Shown here one piece after another: positions 10,308 to 21,400 of a DNA stretch of 64,000 nucleotides; the stretch's first letter is position 1; every line of letters begins with the position of its first letter. A program made the translations under genes and the position numbers. This DNA is from Chaetomium olivaceum (Eukaryota > Ascomycota > Sordariomycetes > Sordariales > Chaetomiaceae). The notes beneath the pieces were generated by a model. It was not told the origin of the DNA, searched no databases, and was given only the letters and a program-made list of their open reading frames with translations. The stretch covers positions 620,001-684,000 of the forward strand of contig JAYWVB010000011.1 of assembly GCA_039881045.1 (NCBI GenBank). Reading direction: 5' to 3'.

Positions 10308-12044
10308 TCACTCCTCCACATCCATCGGTCGCTTGCCCTTATCCTCGCGCTCCCTCTTAACGGAAAAGCACTGCACAGCGCCAACCACAGCCACGATGGC
10401 ACTACCATACCATGCCAGCGCGGTGCAATCAACCCTGCGACCCATAGCGTACAGGTAACCCGCAACAGGCGGCGCCACCATACGGCAGGCAGCGCCAGCG
10501 CTCGCCGCAAGGCCGTTAACGCGCCCAAGAACCGTCGAGCTCGGCGTAGCCTCCTTGATGAGGATGAGCAGCAGCGGGTAGAGCAGGATCGAGAAGAAGT
10601 TGCGGACGGTGAGGACGACGTAGATGGCGGGCCAGAGGGCGGCCTCGGGCACGTACAGCAGCCAGGGGACGATCAGGTAGACGAGCGGGTGCAGTACGGT
10701 GATGAGGAGGAAGAGGCGGTAGATGCCGACGCGCTCGGCCATGATGGGGAACACGACCGCCTGCATAAAGAGCGCGATGGCTCCCTGCACGGCCATGACC
10801 ACGCCGACGGCTTGGAGGGACATGCCGAGCCCGCCGGGCGAGTAGAAGGGGCTACCGCTGGCGAGGGCAAGGGAGGTGGGGATGTTGTTGTTGGTGGGGA
10901 CGCGGTCGTCTTCGAAAAAGATGGGCAGGAGGTGGTCGAAGGTCATGGAGTGGTAGGTGAAAATGGAGAGGGCAAGAATGATGGCCATGATGCGCTTGCA
11001 GAAGATGCTGACCGGGGGCTGTTGCTCCTTGGTCCAGCTGGGCGAGGCCGCGGGAGCAGCGTCACGCGAGCGCATGGTGCCGTAGTTCTCGTCGCGGAGA
11101 TCGACGGCGGGGCGCTTCATGGCGTCGGACGTTTCTATGAGCGGGGTATTCTCCGAGAGGAAGGTGTCATCGGGCAGAAACACGCGCGGCTGCATGTCCG
11201 GGTGGGTTTCTTCGAGGAGAAAGTAGCCGAGCACGATGCTCACGAGGAGCATGGTGGCACAGATGAGGTTCGGCAGGAGGTAGGGGAAGTGGTCGAAGAG
11301 AGACCCCTTGGGGAAGAGGTTGGGGTACGACACGTGCGGGTCGGCGAAGAGACCGCCAATCATGGGGCCGATGATGGTACCGATGCTCCAGACAAAAGGC
11401 ACTGCGAAATTAGTAGGGGTCAAATTGTGGGGAAAATGGTTAGGAACTCACTGATGGAGTATGCACGGGCTGTTTCCAGTTAGCAGATGCGACGGTTGGA
11501 GAAAAGAGAGGGGGTGAATAAAAAAAGACATACGCTCATGCTCTGGCTTCGTGACCAGCTCGCCAACCATGGTTTGGATGACGCCGATGTTGCCGTTCAG
11601 CAGTCCACCGAGGGCACGCCCGATGAGGGCCACCCAGATGTTCTCGGCAAAGCCAACCATGACCATGCTGAACATGGTGCCGATGCATCCAAGCAACAGG
11701 ACAGGCTTGCGTCCGACGCGGTCTGACAGACCGCCCCAGTACATGCCCATCAAGGCCTCCGCCAGGGAGAAGGCCGAGATGAGCAGACCGGCATAGAACG
11801 AGGCGTCATCTTCGTTACCGACCTCGAATCGCTTGATGAGGGCCCAGGCATACGGGAAGATGGATGTGAGCGCGATGGGCTCGGCAAGACGGACAATAGC
11901 TGAATGGGGTTAGCTACGGGTTTACGAGTTGTTTGTTTTGTTTTTAAGTTATCACCGCGAGATGGCTGGCTTACCTAGCAGAAATAGCTGGACCGTCGGG
12001 AATTCATCCGGGTTACGGTGACTTGTTCTTTGTGTTAGAGTCAT
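10308..12044 (-). CDS. Major facilitator superfamily transporter (515 aa, 4 exons)
   Basis: Twelve-helix-type MFS permease of the fungal drug/organic-anion H+ antiporter kind, expected in the plasma or vacuolar membrane; substrate unknown. Exons are 12044-11975, 11899-11534, 11469-11452 and 11401-10308, all phases agree, and the total is 516 codons with stop. The N-terminus MTLTQRTSHRNPDEFPTVQL is followed by TM1. The MFS signature GGLSDRVGRKPVLL is in exon 2. The 18-nt third exon supplies RAYSI, giving HEPRAYSIMPFVWSIG, the conserved loop into TM5. A long cytosolic loop (about DDTFLSENTPL to EQQPPVS) separates the two halves, and the tail KREREDKGKRPMDVEE is charged. The frame is intact. Confidence 0.92.
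11452..11469 (-). other. 18-nt microexon of the MFS gene
   Basis: Bounded by CAG upstream and GTGAGT downstream. Including it is the only way to join PEHE to MPFVWSIG in frame with the conserved family sequence. Confidence 0.85.
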
Positions 12045-14897
12045 TGCTTCGCGGTATGGCTTCAATCTTACGCTGTCCGCAGTACCGGATGGGTGATGCG
12101 CCACAGTAGCTCGCTCTGTTGTCGCTTGGGTGGTGATCCAGAAAGTGCAAGTGAGAGAGAAGTCACTAGAAATCCCCTGTTGCAGTGTGTGTTTGGTTCA
12201 AATTATTGGAAAGAAGGAAGGCAACACAAGGAAGTGCGGACCGTGTCTTTTGAACCAAAACTTTTTGTTGAAGAGGGGAAGGTGGGCAGGTGCCACCGAC
12301 AGGCAAAATTTGAAGGACAGGGTTTAACGGTTGATATGCATGGCCCATGCTCTGGACCGGCCAGGATCGGGAGGTGAGGGTTCGATCGAGTTCCAGACAC
12401 ACTCCCGCCCAGCTTTCCCAACACGGCCCCAACCATTTCTCACCTCTGCTGCCTGTTCGCATCGCTGTTCCCTGAGTATTCACGTTCACTGGCTCTCCCA
12501 ATGCAGTACCCATTTCTGTGGCTTGCTCCATTCGAGCTATCAAGAGTTGCATATCTGTATCTTTGCCTACGGTGCACTGTATAGACATCATGGCGGAGAC
12601 ATGTTCCCCGTCGCATGCGGTTCGTTCACCTTCGGAAGCAAGCCAGAAAGGAACGTTGCCCCTCCATGAAATGTTTCAGTGGCCCTCGGTTGGCCGGACC
12701 GGGGACCCCCAGTTATGCACTCGCTAACTGTACGGACACGGTGTGGGGCTCTTAGGGTTTAATCGCACCTCAGGTCTTGAAAGTTTTCTGTGCATTTTGA
12801 CGAAGCTGCAAGCTTATCTTGCTTCAGATGAGAGAAGTGATGCCTTATCGATAAATAAAATCTGACTCCAAAAACCAACCCTCGTGGTCGCCAAGAAGTA
12901 GGGTCGTTTCGTCAATCAGTAACGATAAGAAGAACAGTGTGTGGTTCAATCGCCCAGGCCCATTGAACAGGGATCTGCAGATGGCTGAGGTTGCCCGCAG
13001 CGACCCTTGCGCGCTAGCATGGCCAAGGTTTTGTGGGGAAAGCTTCCTGGTTTTGCTCCGATATCTCTGACTGCATTTTCCATCAAGTCATGGAAATCCT
13101 CGGATTGGCCGGCCACCGTCACATCACTCATTTTCACCGTCTCTGGCGTTCACAGGACACGCGTATCTCGGCTCCACGAAGAAAAAAAACCTACTCGCTC
13201 CCGTGCTGCGCCGAGGAAGGGATCAGCAGATTTCTTGTGCAGTCTTCTTTCCTGTCGGCAGCCGATGCCGGTGAGCGGTGAGCCCTTATCGACGTTGGGC
13301 TTGGATGTGCTGGCCCAGCAATGGTCAAAATGAACTGTGGAATAAATGATTGTGCAAGATACTGATATCTGATAACTATGGTGATATAGATAGTTGAATT
13401 CTTGCAAACCCTTGCCGAACCTGCATCTCAAAACTGTTCAATTGTTGTGGTTCCAGGGACGGCGACTCTCGTTTCCCTGTTGTGTCGTCGGACAGAGTGA
13501 GTTCCACATGGTGGCGGTGCGACACGAACCCTGCGATGCGACCTGCGAGCCGCTTCCGACACTACCACCCCATGATAACGCTCGCCCGAGTCGGGAATTG
13601 TCCAGCTCGGGGAAAGAAAGAACGAGTCGAGTCTCGCCGCGAACGCAGATGTGGAGAGGCTTGTCGTTCTGGGCCTCTTCAAACAACGCTATTGGCCCCC
13701 TCTTTTTCTGCACGCTTGCGGCTCGAGCTTTTGGTGTGTGGCCCGCATATGCACGACCGCTGTCCGGCATGCGTCCTGTTTAGCCGAGTCCTGCCGTCTC
13801 CTCCGCCGAACCTCTTCAACGCTCGGCCACTTCCGGACTCGCACTGTGTACCTTGAAGAATGGGTGGCGCTGTTGACATCACCGCGAGCGTCATGTGGGA
13901 GCGAAAACGAGAAGCAAGTCATAGGACACTGTTTCACTGCGGGTGTGCCACCCGGTTTCTCAAGAGTACGAATGGCTCTTGTGGAATCGAATAGTTTGGA
14001 GAAAATGCGAGAATCCGACGACGACGATCACGGTTGGCCGCAAGGGTGATCCCCAGTAAACCCCCATTGGGAAGCCGGTGACATGTTGCGTCTAGGTACT
14101 TGTTAGGATCGCATTTGTTTGAGGTATGTAACTATGTACAGATCTGTACATATTTTTACGCTGACAACAGCGTTTGCTTTGTCGAGATTCAAAACGCTCT
14201 GCAGCAGCTGAAATCACCTGTCGATCTGGGTATTGACTTTACAGAGTATAGATCAGCGGGAGCTGAGCGAGCCAGAAAAGTTTTCATCCTAGTGTAGGCA
14301 GTGGAAATCCTCTTGTCTCATCCATTCACTGACAGGTCTCGGAAAACCGGAGGTAACGGGATCACAAAGTGTTCCGAGTATCCCATAGGGGTTCAATAAG
14401 CTCTTAAAAGGCATTTGGGTTCGTTCCCCCGCCACACCCCCGCATATTTCAATATCCCATTGCAATACCTCGAGAACACAGTAAGGTTCATCAACGAAGT
14501 TAAAACAAACGACGGGACGGGCTGTAATGGGCGACTGTGGGGGGGCATTCTCACCCCACGGTTTGACGGTGCGTGTGACTAATTCCACGGGCCGCCTGAG
14601 ATCATCCGTCACCAAGATCAGCACTGTCACGTCCTAGGCTATCACGTCGAGTGACTGCCGCGCCAGCCGATGATTCTGATTCAGGTCGGTAGCGCCGACA
14701 ACGGGACAGAAAGGCGAGCCTACCAACGAGTCAGACATTCCGCCCTCACTCTCCCACAGGGAAGAATGAGGTCGATTCTGCGCATCTTTGGGACGCCATG
14801 CTGAAACCGAAGCTGAAGAACATGCATTGGTCTATTGTCGACTCTATCAACAGATGTATCCAAAACACGATGCTTCCCGTCTAACCAACCACCACGT
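12045..14897. other. 2.85-kb region without a supported gene
   Basis: Promoter side of the MFS gene and 3' side of the phosphatase gene. Many open frames of 60-140 codons overlap on both strands with no domain, no shared splice pattern and no paralogue in the window. The 113-codon minus frame at 14289-14630 is the tidiest of them but I cannot support it. Confidence 0.4.
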
Positions 14898-15943
14898 CTA
14901 GTGCTTGTAATCCATCTTGCCGTCTCCAATGATGTCCCAAAACTCCTTTACAAGCTCCTCCTGCCCACTGCTAGCACCCCTGACCGCCAGGTACACGCGC
15001 GAGTCAACCGTGGTCTCCCACCCCCCAGGGTTCCCGCTCACCATGCGGCCGCCGGCCTCAGTGAGGATACACCACCCCGCAGCGACATCCCACGCATAGC
15101 AGCCACCCTCCCAGTACATATCCAGCTGGCCAGCCGCACAGGCACACAAATTCAGCGCCGCGCTCCCCAGCGATCTCATCCCACCAATCATCCCCCCACC
15201 CCCCCCTTCGCCGCCGCCAACTTCCGAAACGTCCTCGCCTTCACCTCAAAGTTCTCCCCATCCCTCTGACTCCCCCACTCGATCGACATCAACGCCGAGC
15301 TCAGCCCCCCCAAGGCCGACGCGGGCGTGCCCGCCAGCGGCAGCCTCATCTTCTCCCCCTTCCCCCTCCCCTCCTCCAACGACGCATTCCTCTGCATCCA
15401 ACTGCCGGCCCCCTTCACGCCCGTAAACAACAGATCCTGAAACGGGTTATACACGACGCCCACCACGGGGACCTTCCCGACCGTGACGCCCAGCGAGATG
15501 CACGCGTTGGGGAAGCCGTGCACAAAGTTGGTGGTGCCGTCGATGGGGTCGACGATGAAGGTCGGGACGTCGGTGACGCGCGTGACGCCGGGCTGGTAGC
15601 TCTCTTCGCCAACAAAGGCGAACTCGGGCTGGGCGGCGCGCAGCCGCGAGATGACCATCTGCTCGACGGCTTGGTCGGTTTCGGTTACGATGTCGACGGC
15701 TGCGGGTTGGGCAGAAGGGGTTAGCGTGGGTTTTTCCTTGGGGGGCGGGTTGTTTTGGGCAAGGTAGGTTGTTGGGGTTGGGTGGTAGAGGGGGGAGGTG
15801 GGTTATGGAAGAAGGGGGGACGAACCGTTTAGTTTGGTGTCGGTTGAGATCTTGTTCGGGTTGGCGGCTAGGATCATGCGCCCCGCCTCGAAGGCGACTG
15901 ACACGAGCGTGTCGTGCACTGCTTGGAGGTCGATTTCTGCCAT
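14898..15943 (-). CDS. Inositol monophosphatase family protein, frameshifted at a G run
   Basis: Mg-dependent sugar/inositol phosphatase of the IMPase/QutG type. Exon 1 is 15943-15826; the 126-bp intron has GTTCGT..GCAG; exon 2 runs from 15699. The join gives KLNAVDIVTETDQAVE. Metal-site motifs are present: GEES, DPIDGTTNFVHG (about 15540) and YAWDVAAG (about 15085). The frame breaks at 15191-15209, where the coding strand has G runs of eight and six: the upstream frame ends AAAKGGVGG* and the downstream frame resumes MIGGMRSLGSAALNLCA, the usual family continuation. One base gained or lost there heals the gene (about 300 aa). Either this is a homopolymer consensus error or a recent null allele. 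Some homologues act in quinate metabolism, but no quinate genes are visible here. Confidence 0.88.
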
Positions 15944-16274
15944 CTTTGCGCCTGTCGTCTGAAGGCGAGGATGTGGTTTAAGACGTTGTTTAGACGATGG
16001 AGTGCTGTTTGAGTACACACTTGGGCCTCGGGATGGAGGGGTAGCGGGGTCGTCAAGGTGGGGTGGTGGAACGTGGGGTAGAGGGGAGCTCCCTATGGCT
16101 CGGAACCACCGCAAGAAGATTGGGCCGAGTTTATCATCGGGCAATCCTTGAACTTCCACGGAGTACTATCATCGAATGGGACCGGACCATTTTTGTCGTT
16201 CCGCAGGATTCAGAGCAAAGGTATTCTGAACCTTTTGTCGTTGCTCATCCGATTTTGGTTTGTTCCATCAGCTA
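15944..16274. other. Phosphatase promoter up to the transposon
   Basis: About 330 bp with no gene; ends at the TA target site of the pogo element. Confidence 0.4.
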
Positions 16275-16321
16275 ACGTACTTGCATAACGAAGCGCCCAC
16301 CATAACGAAGCGCCCACTTTT
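16275..16321 (+). repeat. Left terminal inverted repeat of the pogo element
   Basis: Perfect 47-bp match to the reverse complement of 18089-18135. Holds two tandem copies of a 17-bp unit containing ATAACGAAGCGCCCAC. Confidence 0.95.
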
Positions 16322-16372
16322 TTACACCTAACAACCTTCCAACTCTATCCTCACTTTTCTCCACACAACAAA

Positions 16373-18028
16373 ATGGAATCTCTTCCAAAAGAAACTCGTA
16401 TGATCCTTGCGCTTGAAGCTCTCAAGAAAGACCCTAAACTTTCTGTCCGAAAAGCTTCTGCGATCTACGAGGTCTCACGAAGCTCGCTCCGCGACCGACG
16501 CGCCGGAAAGCAACCACGACGCGAAATACCAGCCAACCTTCGAAAACTGACTGACTTTGAAGAGCAAGTCCTTCTTGAGAGAGTACTCGACCTTGATGCG
16601 CGAGGATTTCAGCCCCAGCTCTCGGACCTTCGAGAAATGGCCGATCGCCTTCGGGCCGCACGCGGCGCGTCGGGCGTCGGACCCCGATGGGCAAACGGTT
16701 TCGTAAAGCGACATTCCAAGGTTACAACGCGTTTCCGACGTCAAATCGATTATCAGAGGGCCCAATGCGAAGATCCCGAGGTAGTAAACGCGTGGTTTCG
16801 GCTCGTACGCAACGTAATCGACAAATACGCGATCCAAGAGGGGGACATCTACAACTTCGACGAGACTGGGTTCCAGATGGGCATACTTTCGAGTGCAAAG
16901 GTCGTGACGAGCTCCGAGCGACGTGGACGGCCTCGCACAAAGCAGCCTGGCAATCGAGAGTGGGTTACGGTGATCCAAGCTGTGTGTGCGGATGGCTGGG
17001 TCGTGCCGCCGTACTTTGTCGTCAAGGGGAAAAACCACCTCCTCCCTTGGTACCAGGACAGCCGGTTCCAGCCCGAATGGAGAGTCCATACAAGCGAGAA
17101 TGGCTGGATAATAAATGAGATTGGCCTCGATTGGCTAAAACATTTCGATGAGGCTACCAAACGCCGTACGAGAGGGGTACATCGACTGCTCATCCTTGAC
17201 GGCCACGAAAGCCACCACTCGGTCGACTTCGAAGATTTCTGCAAGGCCAACAACATTGTTACACTTTGCATGCCTCCCCATTCTTCCCACTTTCTCCAGC
17301 CTCTTGATGTTGGGTGTTTTAGTCCGCTCAAGGCCTCGTACGGCAAGCGGATTGAGCAGATGATGCGGATGCAGATCACCCACATTACGAAGGAGGACTT
17401 CTTCGACGCGTTTGTCGAGGCATTTCACGCTTCAATCACAGCGAACAACATACGAGCGGGCTTTAGAGCAACTGGCCTTGTTCCTTTTGACCCTGAATTG
17501 GTAGTTTCTTGCCTCGACCCTAAGCCACTTACCCCATCTCCTCCAAACTCGCGTCCCGGAACAGCCTCGACTTGGGCCCTGAAGACCCCATCCAATGCGT
17601 ACGACGCGACCAAGAGCTCCATCACTCTCAAGCGGAAGATCGAGAACCATCAAGGTAGCTCTCCGACTCACATTTTCGACATCATCGACTTGCAGGCCAA
17701 GAGCATATCAAAATTGGCACATGAAATGGTGTTACTCCGAGCTGAGGCCCAGGAACTTCGTACAGCAAATGAGCGACTAAGCAAGCGCCGTAGGACAAAG
17801 AAAACGCGTCTGCAGGAAGGAGGATCACTTAGTTTACAAGAGGCAAAGGGTTTGATGGCTGACCGGGGACTTGGTGATAAGGACTGCGAGGAAACGTCAG
17901 GGAGTAGTGGTTGTATAACAGTGGGTGGGCCACGCATTCGGCTCTGCAGCAACTGCAAGAAGCCCGGCCACAATGCGCGGACATGTCAAGTAGTTTGCGA
18001 GATGTCTGAAGACAGTGACTCCGAGTAG
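16373..18028 (+). CDS. Pogo-family DDE transposase with CCHC zinc knuckle
   Basis: A 551-aa transposase that would cut and paste the element carrying it. The N-terminal helix-turn-helix (about residues 1-60, KLSVRKASAIYEVSRSSLRDRRAG) is followed by a CENP-B-type DNA-binding region (about 60-130). The DDE_1 catalytic core shows its acidic residues in YNFDETGFQMG, LLILDGHESHHS and FLQPLDVGCFSPLK. A basic coiled segment near residues 465-485 (LSKRRRTKKTR) may be a nuclear localisation signal. The C-terminus carries a CCHC zinc knuckle, CSNCKKPGHNARTC, and ends in acidic SEDSDSE. Start chosen: first Met after the TIR, 98 bp from the element end. The ORF is complete, so the protein may be functional. 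Confidence 0.93.
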   Translation: MESLPKETRMILALEALKKDPKLSVRKASAIYEVSRSSLRDRRAGKQPRREIPANLRKLTDFEEQVLLERVLDLDARGFQPQLSDLREMADRLRAARGASGVGPRWANGFVKRHSKVTTRFRRQIDYQRAQCEDPEVVNAWFRLVRNVIDKYAIQEGDIYNFDETGFQMGILSSAKVVTSSERRGRPRTKQPGNREWVTVIQAVCADGWVVPPYFVVKGKNHLLPWYQDSRFQPEWRVHTSENGWIINEIGLDWLKHFDEATKRRTRGVHRLLILDGHESHHSVDFEDFCKANNIVTLCMPPHSSHFLQPLDVGCFSPLKASYGKRIEQMMRMQITHITKEDFFDAFVEAFHASITANNIRAGFRATGLVPFDPELVVSCLDPKPLTPSPPNSRPGTASTWALKTPSNAYDATKSSITLKRKIENHQGSSPTHIFDIIDLQAKSISKLAHEMVLLRAEAQELRTANERLSKRRRTKKTRLQEGGSLSLQEAKGLMADRGLGDKDCEETSGSSGCITVGGPRIRLCSNCKKPGHNARTCQVVCEMSEDSDSE

Positions 18029-18088
18029 TTTCAATTGATTTGAGCTGTTGTGGCTGAATTGACTTACACAAAGTGGTTGAGGTCCGGG

Positions 18089-18135
18089 AAAAGTGGGCGC
18101 TTCGTTATGGTGGGCGCTTCGTTATGCAAGTACGT
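18089..18135 (-). repeat. Right terminal inverted repeat of the pogo element
   Basis: Perfect inverted copy of 16275-16321, followed by TA at 18136-18137. Confidence 0.95.
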
Positions 18136-18137
18136 TA

Positions 18138-18474
18138 TACAATCTACTAATCATTTTTGGCGAGCCTCTTCTTTGCGCTCCCCTCTGGTGTGGCCAAGGC
18201 AGCCTTAGCCTCTGCTTGCGGGGCTTTTGGCTTTCTTCGCAAGAAATTGAAGATTGAATGCGTAAAACATGTCTACCCTTTTATTTTCCTGGGGCCAGAA
18301 AGGATTGAGTACTCCGTCGGGTTCCTGGGAAGGAATAGGGGGTACCTAAGGTAGCTCCGACCGCTCCTGGTCTGGAAATCTAGCTATAGCGGAGGTACCT
18401 TAGTTGCTTGAAGCATACAGCCCCCCCTGACATGTCGAGCAAGGCGGGCCTGCTCCGCCTTTGTTGGTATTCTT
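18138..18474. other. Intergenic, transposon to NLR 3' end
   Basis: No gene. Contains GGTACCTAAGGTAGC (about 18340-18356) and GGAGGTACCTTAG (about 18390), the palindromic GGTACC/CCTAAGG-type motif seen again near 53.6 kb. Confidence 0.45.
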
Positions 18475-21400
18475 CTATTGCTCTTGTAGCGCGCCAGCTG
18501 CTTTTGCCGCGCTAGCCTCTGACTCTCGCACCGTCTTCGCTTCCTTTTCCCGCTCTAGGAGCATAAGCTGGAATTGGTAACCTCGCAACGCATCCTTGTC
18601 GTGTTTCGTTTGCTTCAATTTGGGTTGAGCTGAAGCAGTTGCTTTTGCCGCCCCAGCCTTTGCTTCTCGCACCGTCTTCCCTTCCTTGTCCCGCTCTAGG
18701 AGCATAAGCTGGAATTGGTAACCTCGCAACGCATCCTTGTCGTGTTTCGTTTGCTTCAATTTGGGTTGAGCTGAAGCAGTTGCTTTTGCCGCCCCAGCCT
18801 TTGCTTCTCGCACCGTCTTCCCTTCCTTGTCCCGCTCTAGAAGCATAAGTTGAAATTGGTAATCTGACAACGCATCATTATCGTATTTCGTTTGCTTCAG
18901 CTTGGTTTGAGCTGAAGTAGTTTCTTTTACCGCCATGAGTTCTTTCTTCCGTTAGTACAACCCGAAGATTAACACAACAGTGATAGGAAACGTTTGACCT
19001 ACCTTCCTCTTGCCGCTCCTGAGTTGGCGCCTGAGCTGCCGCTACAGCTTCTGCTGTCTCCTGCTCTGCTCTTGCCACTAACAATCTCTTCTTATTTTGC
19101 CAATCTAGAAGCAGAAGCTGCATTTGGTGATCTTTCAACGTGTGTTGAACTAGAAGGCCTTTCTTCTGTTAGCAAAATCCAAAACCTAAGTAACTGGGAT
19201 GAGAGTGATAGATGTTTAACTTACCTCCCCCCTCGTCCCGCTTCATCCGCCATCGTCGTTCCTGGTTCGCGTATCCAACATCTCCCGCTTATCGCAGAGA
19301 ATAATCGTTAGTTGCAAAGCTATGCCTGGCGGAAAATTGTCCAAACATCGGAAACTTACGTTGGAGTCCTTTGATCTTGTCAATGGCTGCCGCAACTTCT
19401 TCAAAGCCCATCTGGCCGGCCAGCTCTCCACATTCCTTGAGCTGGCTATCTCTCAGCCGCAAGTTTTGATATCGCAGGATAACCTCAGCTATTAGCGGCC
19501 TCTCATCCCTCAGCGCATTCATAATCGGCTTGTTGTTGGTAATTTGAAGGCGCCCAGTTGACAGCAGGAGCTCGACCGGTTTGGCAAATCCAGAGCCAAC
19601 AGCCACCGTGATTAACCGCTCGTCCAAAAGCACTTCACAATTGCTGTTGATCAAGCTTTCTAGAATGGCGTAGTTTCTGCTGGTGATAGCCTGGAGAATG
19701 TGCTCTGGTTTTACGATGCATTTGAATTGAAGAAGAACTTTGAGAGTGTCTTGGTCTCCAAACCTGATGACCGTACTCAGATAATTGCTGTTAACCGAGA
19801 AGTGAGCGTCTCGTTTTCTCAGCTGTTCCAGGAATAGAGCCACTATTTCTGAGCTCTGCTTATTGATGGCCACCTTAACCAGGTCAACGGGCCAGATCAC
19901 GGAGCTGTTGCGGTCCTGGATAATAGCTGCATCATGGTCGATGAACAGCCGAGCAATATCAGCGTCGTTGTTGTCCACCGCAACGCGTAGAGCTGTTCTT
20001 TTGAACTTCATGCATGGAGCGTCCACCTCGGCCCCTTGTTCCAGAAGCAATTGGCAGACTCGGTACTGTCTAGCCTTTGCAGCCAAGAATAATGGAGTTG
20101 AGTCTTCCTCGCTCCTGGCATTGACGTCCACCCCGGCGTCAATCAGAGTCTGAAGGACGTCGAGTTTACCCTTTTTGGCGGCCGTGAAGATGTTGTTGTT
20201 GCCCACGGCCAGGGGAAAGTCCATAGAGCTAATTTGGCAGTGGACACGGTTGTTGTGTTTGGCGAGCTCCGACTCCTTTGCGAATCCGATCTGGTAGCCA
20301 TAACAGCCATCACTGCCGCATCTGAAGGGGCGTTCGTGTTGAGCCATGTGATCTTGGCGCGCTTGCGGAATGTCGAAGCCCAGGATGAAGAAATGGCACC
20401 AGGGTTTCTCGCACTTGTAGTCCACACGGCCATAGAGCTCTCGAATGTCTTCCAGGTTCTCTGAATCCTGCTGACTTGGGCCATTGAATAGCGATTCTAG
20501 GCATTTCCGTATTGGCTTTACACGTTCCTCGGTTGGGAAAGCGGCTTCCCAGCGTTTTCCGTCGTCTTGGAGGTGCCGGGTTTGAGCCCACACTGCGGTG
20601 ACATCGTTTATTGCAGCGACTTCATTCTCACTCTCGGATGAGGAGATGAGGGTGTTTAGCAGCTTGCGAACTTCTGAGGGAATGTCTTGATCTGGAGTGA
20701 CGCCCGGATGGCTGGCATGTTTCCACCAGTTCGCAACTGCATAGTCGAGAAAGCCATAGTACCCAGCCAAACAGTGGTCTCTGATACTGAAGTAGTCCTG
20801 TTTTTGGCTGAAAGGTGCGGAAGATAGGTACTGTGCGCAGAAGAGCGCCATTTCCTTATGAAGGTCGGCCAGTTTAAATCTGCCCGTGTGGAGCAAATAT
20901 CTGTTACTCGGCTCAGCCACCAAAACTTCACATACCGCCGTACATAGGTAGGGATGGAGTAACTCACGTCCTCGCGGTTTCGTGGACCAAGGTCACCGTG
21001 TCGTCAGGCCCAGAACTGAGCCCATCGTTTCGGCCGACCTCGACCAGGGACCCGCAAAATTTCTTGCATGGATCCAGCAACCTGGAATCGGGATCGGCTG
21101 TTTCAAACTGGATGTCGATGCAGAAGCGACTCTGAATCTCTTTCCACATCAACGGTCGCTCAGCACACATCACTAGACCCAAAATTTGCCGGGCTGGCCT
21201 GTTTTGTTCCTCATCTTGGCCCTCCAAGATCTGGACTACCACACGCTCGTACCTAATTCCGTGTTAGCCCTCCATTGTTACATCTGCTGTGCCAGGTTCG
21301 ACCATCCTGGCCCAAAAAAGCCAAACTCGGAAAAGGGGTCAGAAATCAAGAAGGAAAGGAGGAAAAGCAACACAGAAAAATATGAAGAACCCACGCTTGG

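Larger units (their letters stand above)
16275..18135 (+). mobile_element. Intact pogo/Tc1-mariner-type DNA transposon
   Basis: An 1861-bp element flanked by TA on both sides (16273-16274 and 18136-18137), the expected target duplication. The terminal inverted repeats are 47 bp and identical (16275-16321 and 18089-18135). Each TIR contains the same 17-bp block twice in tandem, probably the transposase binding sites. The single ORF between them is uninterrupted. Perfect ends, an intact ORF and no visible RIP-like decay point to recent activity. Confidence 0.93.

Noticed and set aside
10167..11483. 438-codon plus-strand frame
   Set aside because: Antisense of the MFS transporter; His/Asp/Glu/Gly-rich text typical of reversed membrane-protein codons.
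14289..14630. 113-codon minus-strand frame
   Set aside because: No domain, paralogue or splice partner; could be chance in a long gene-free stretch.
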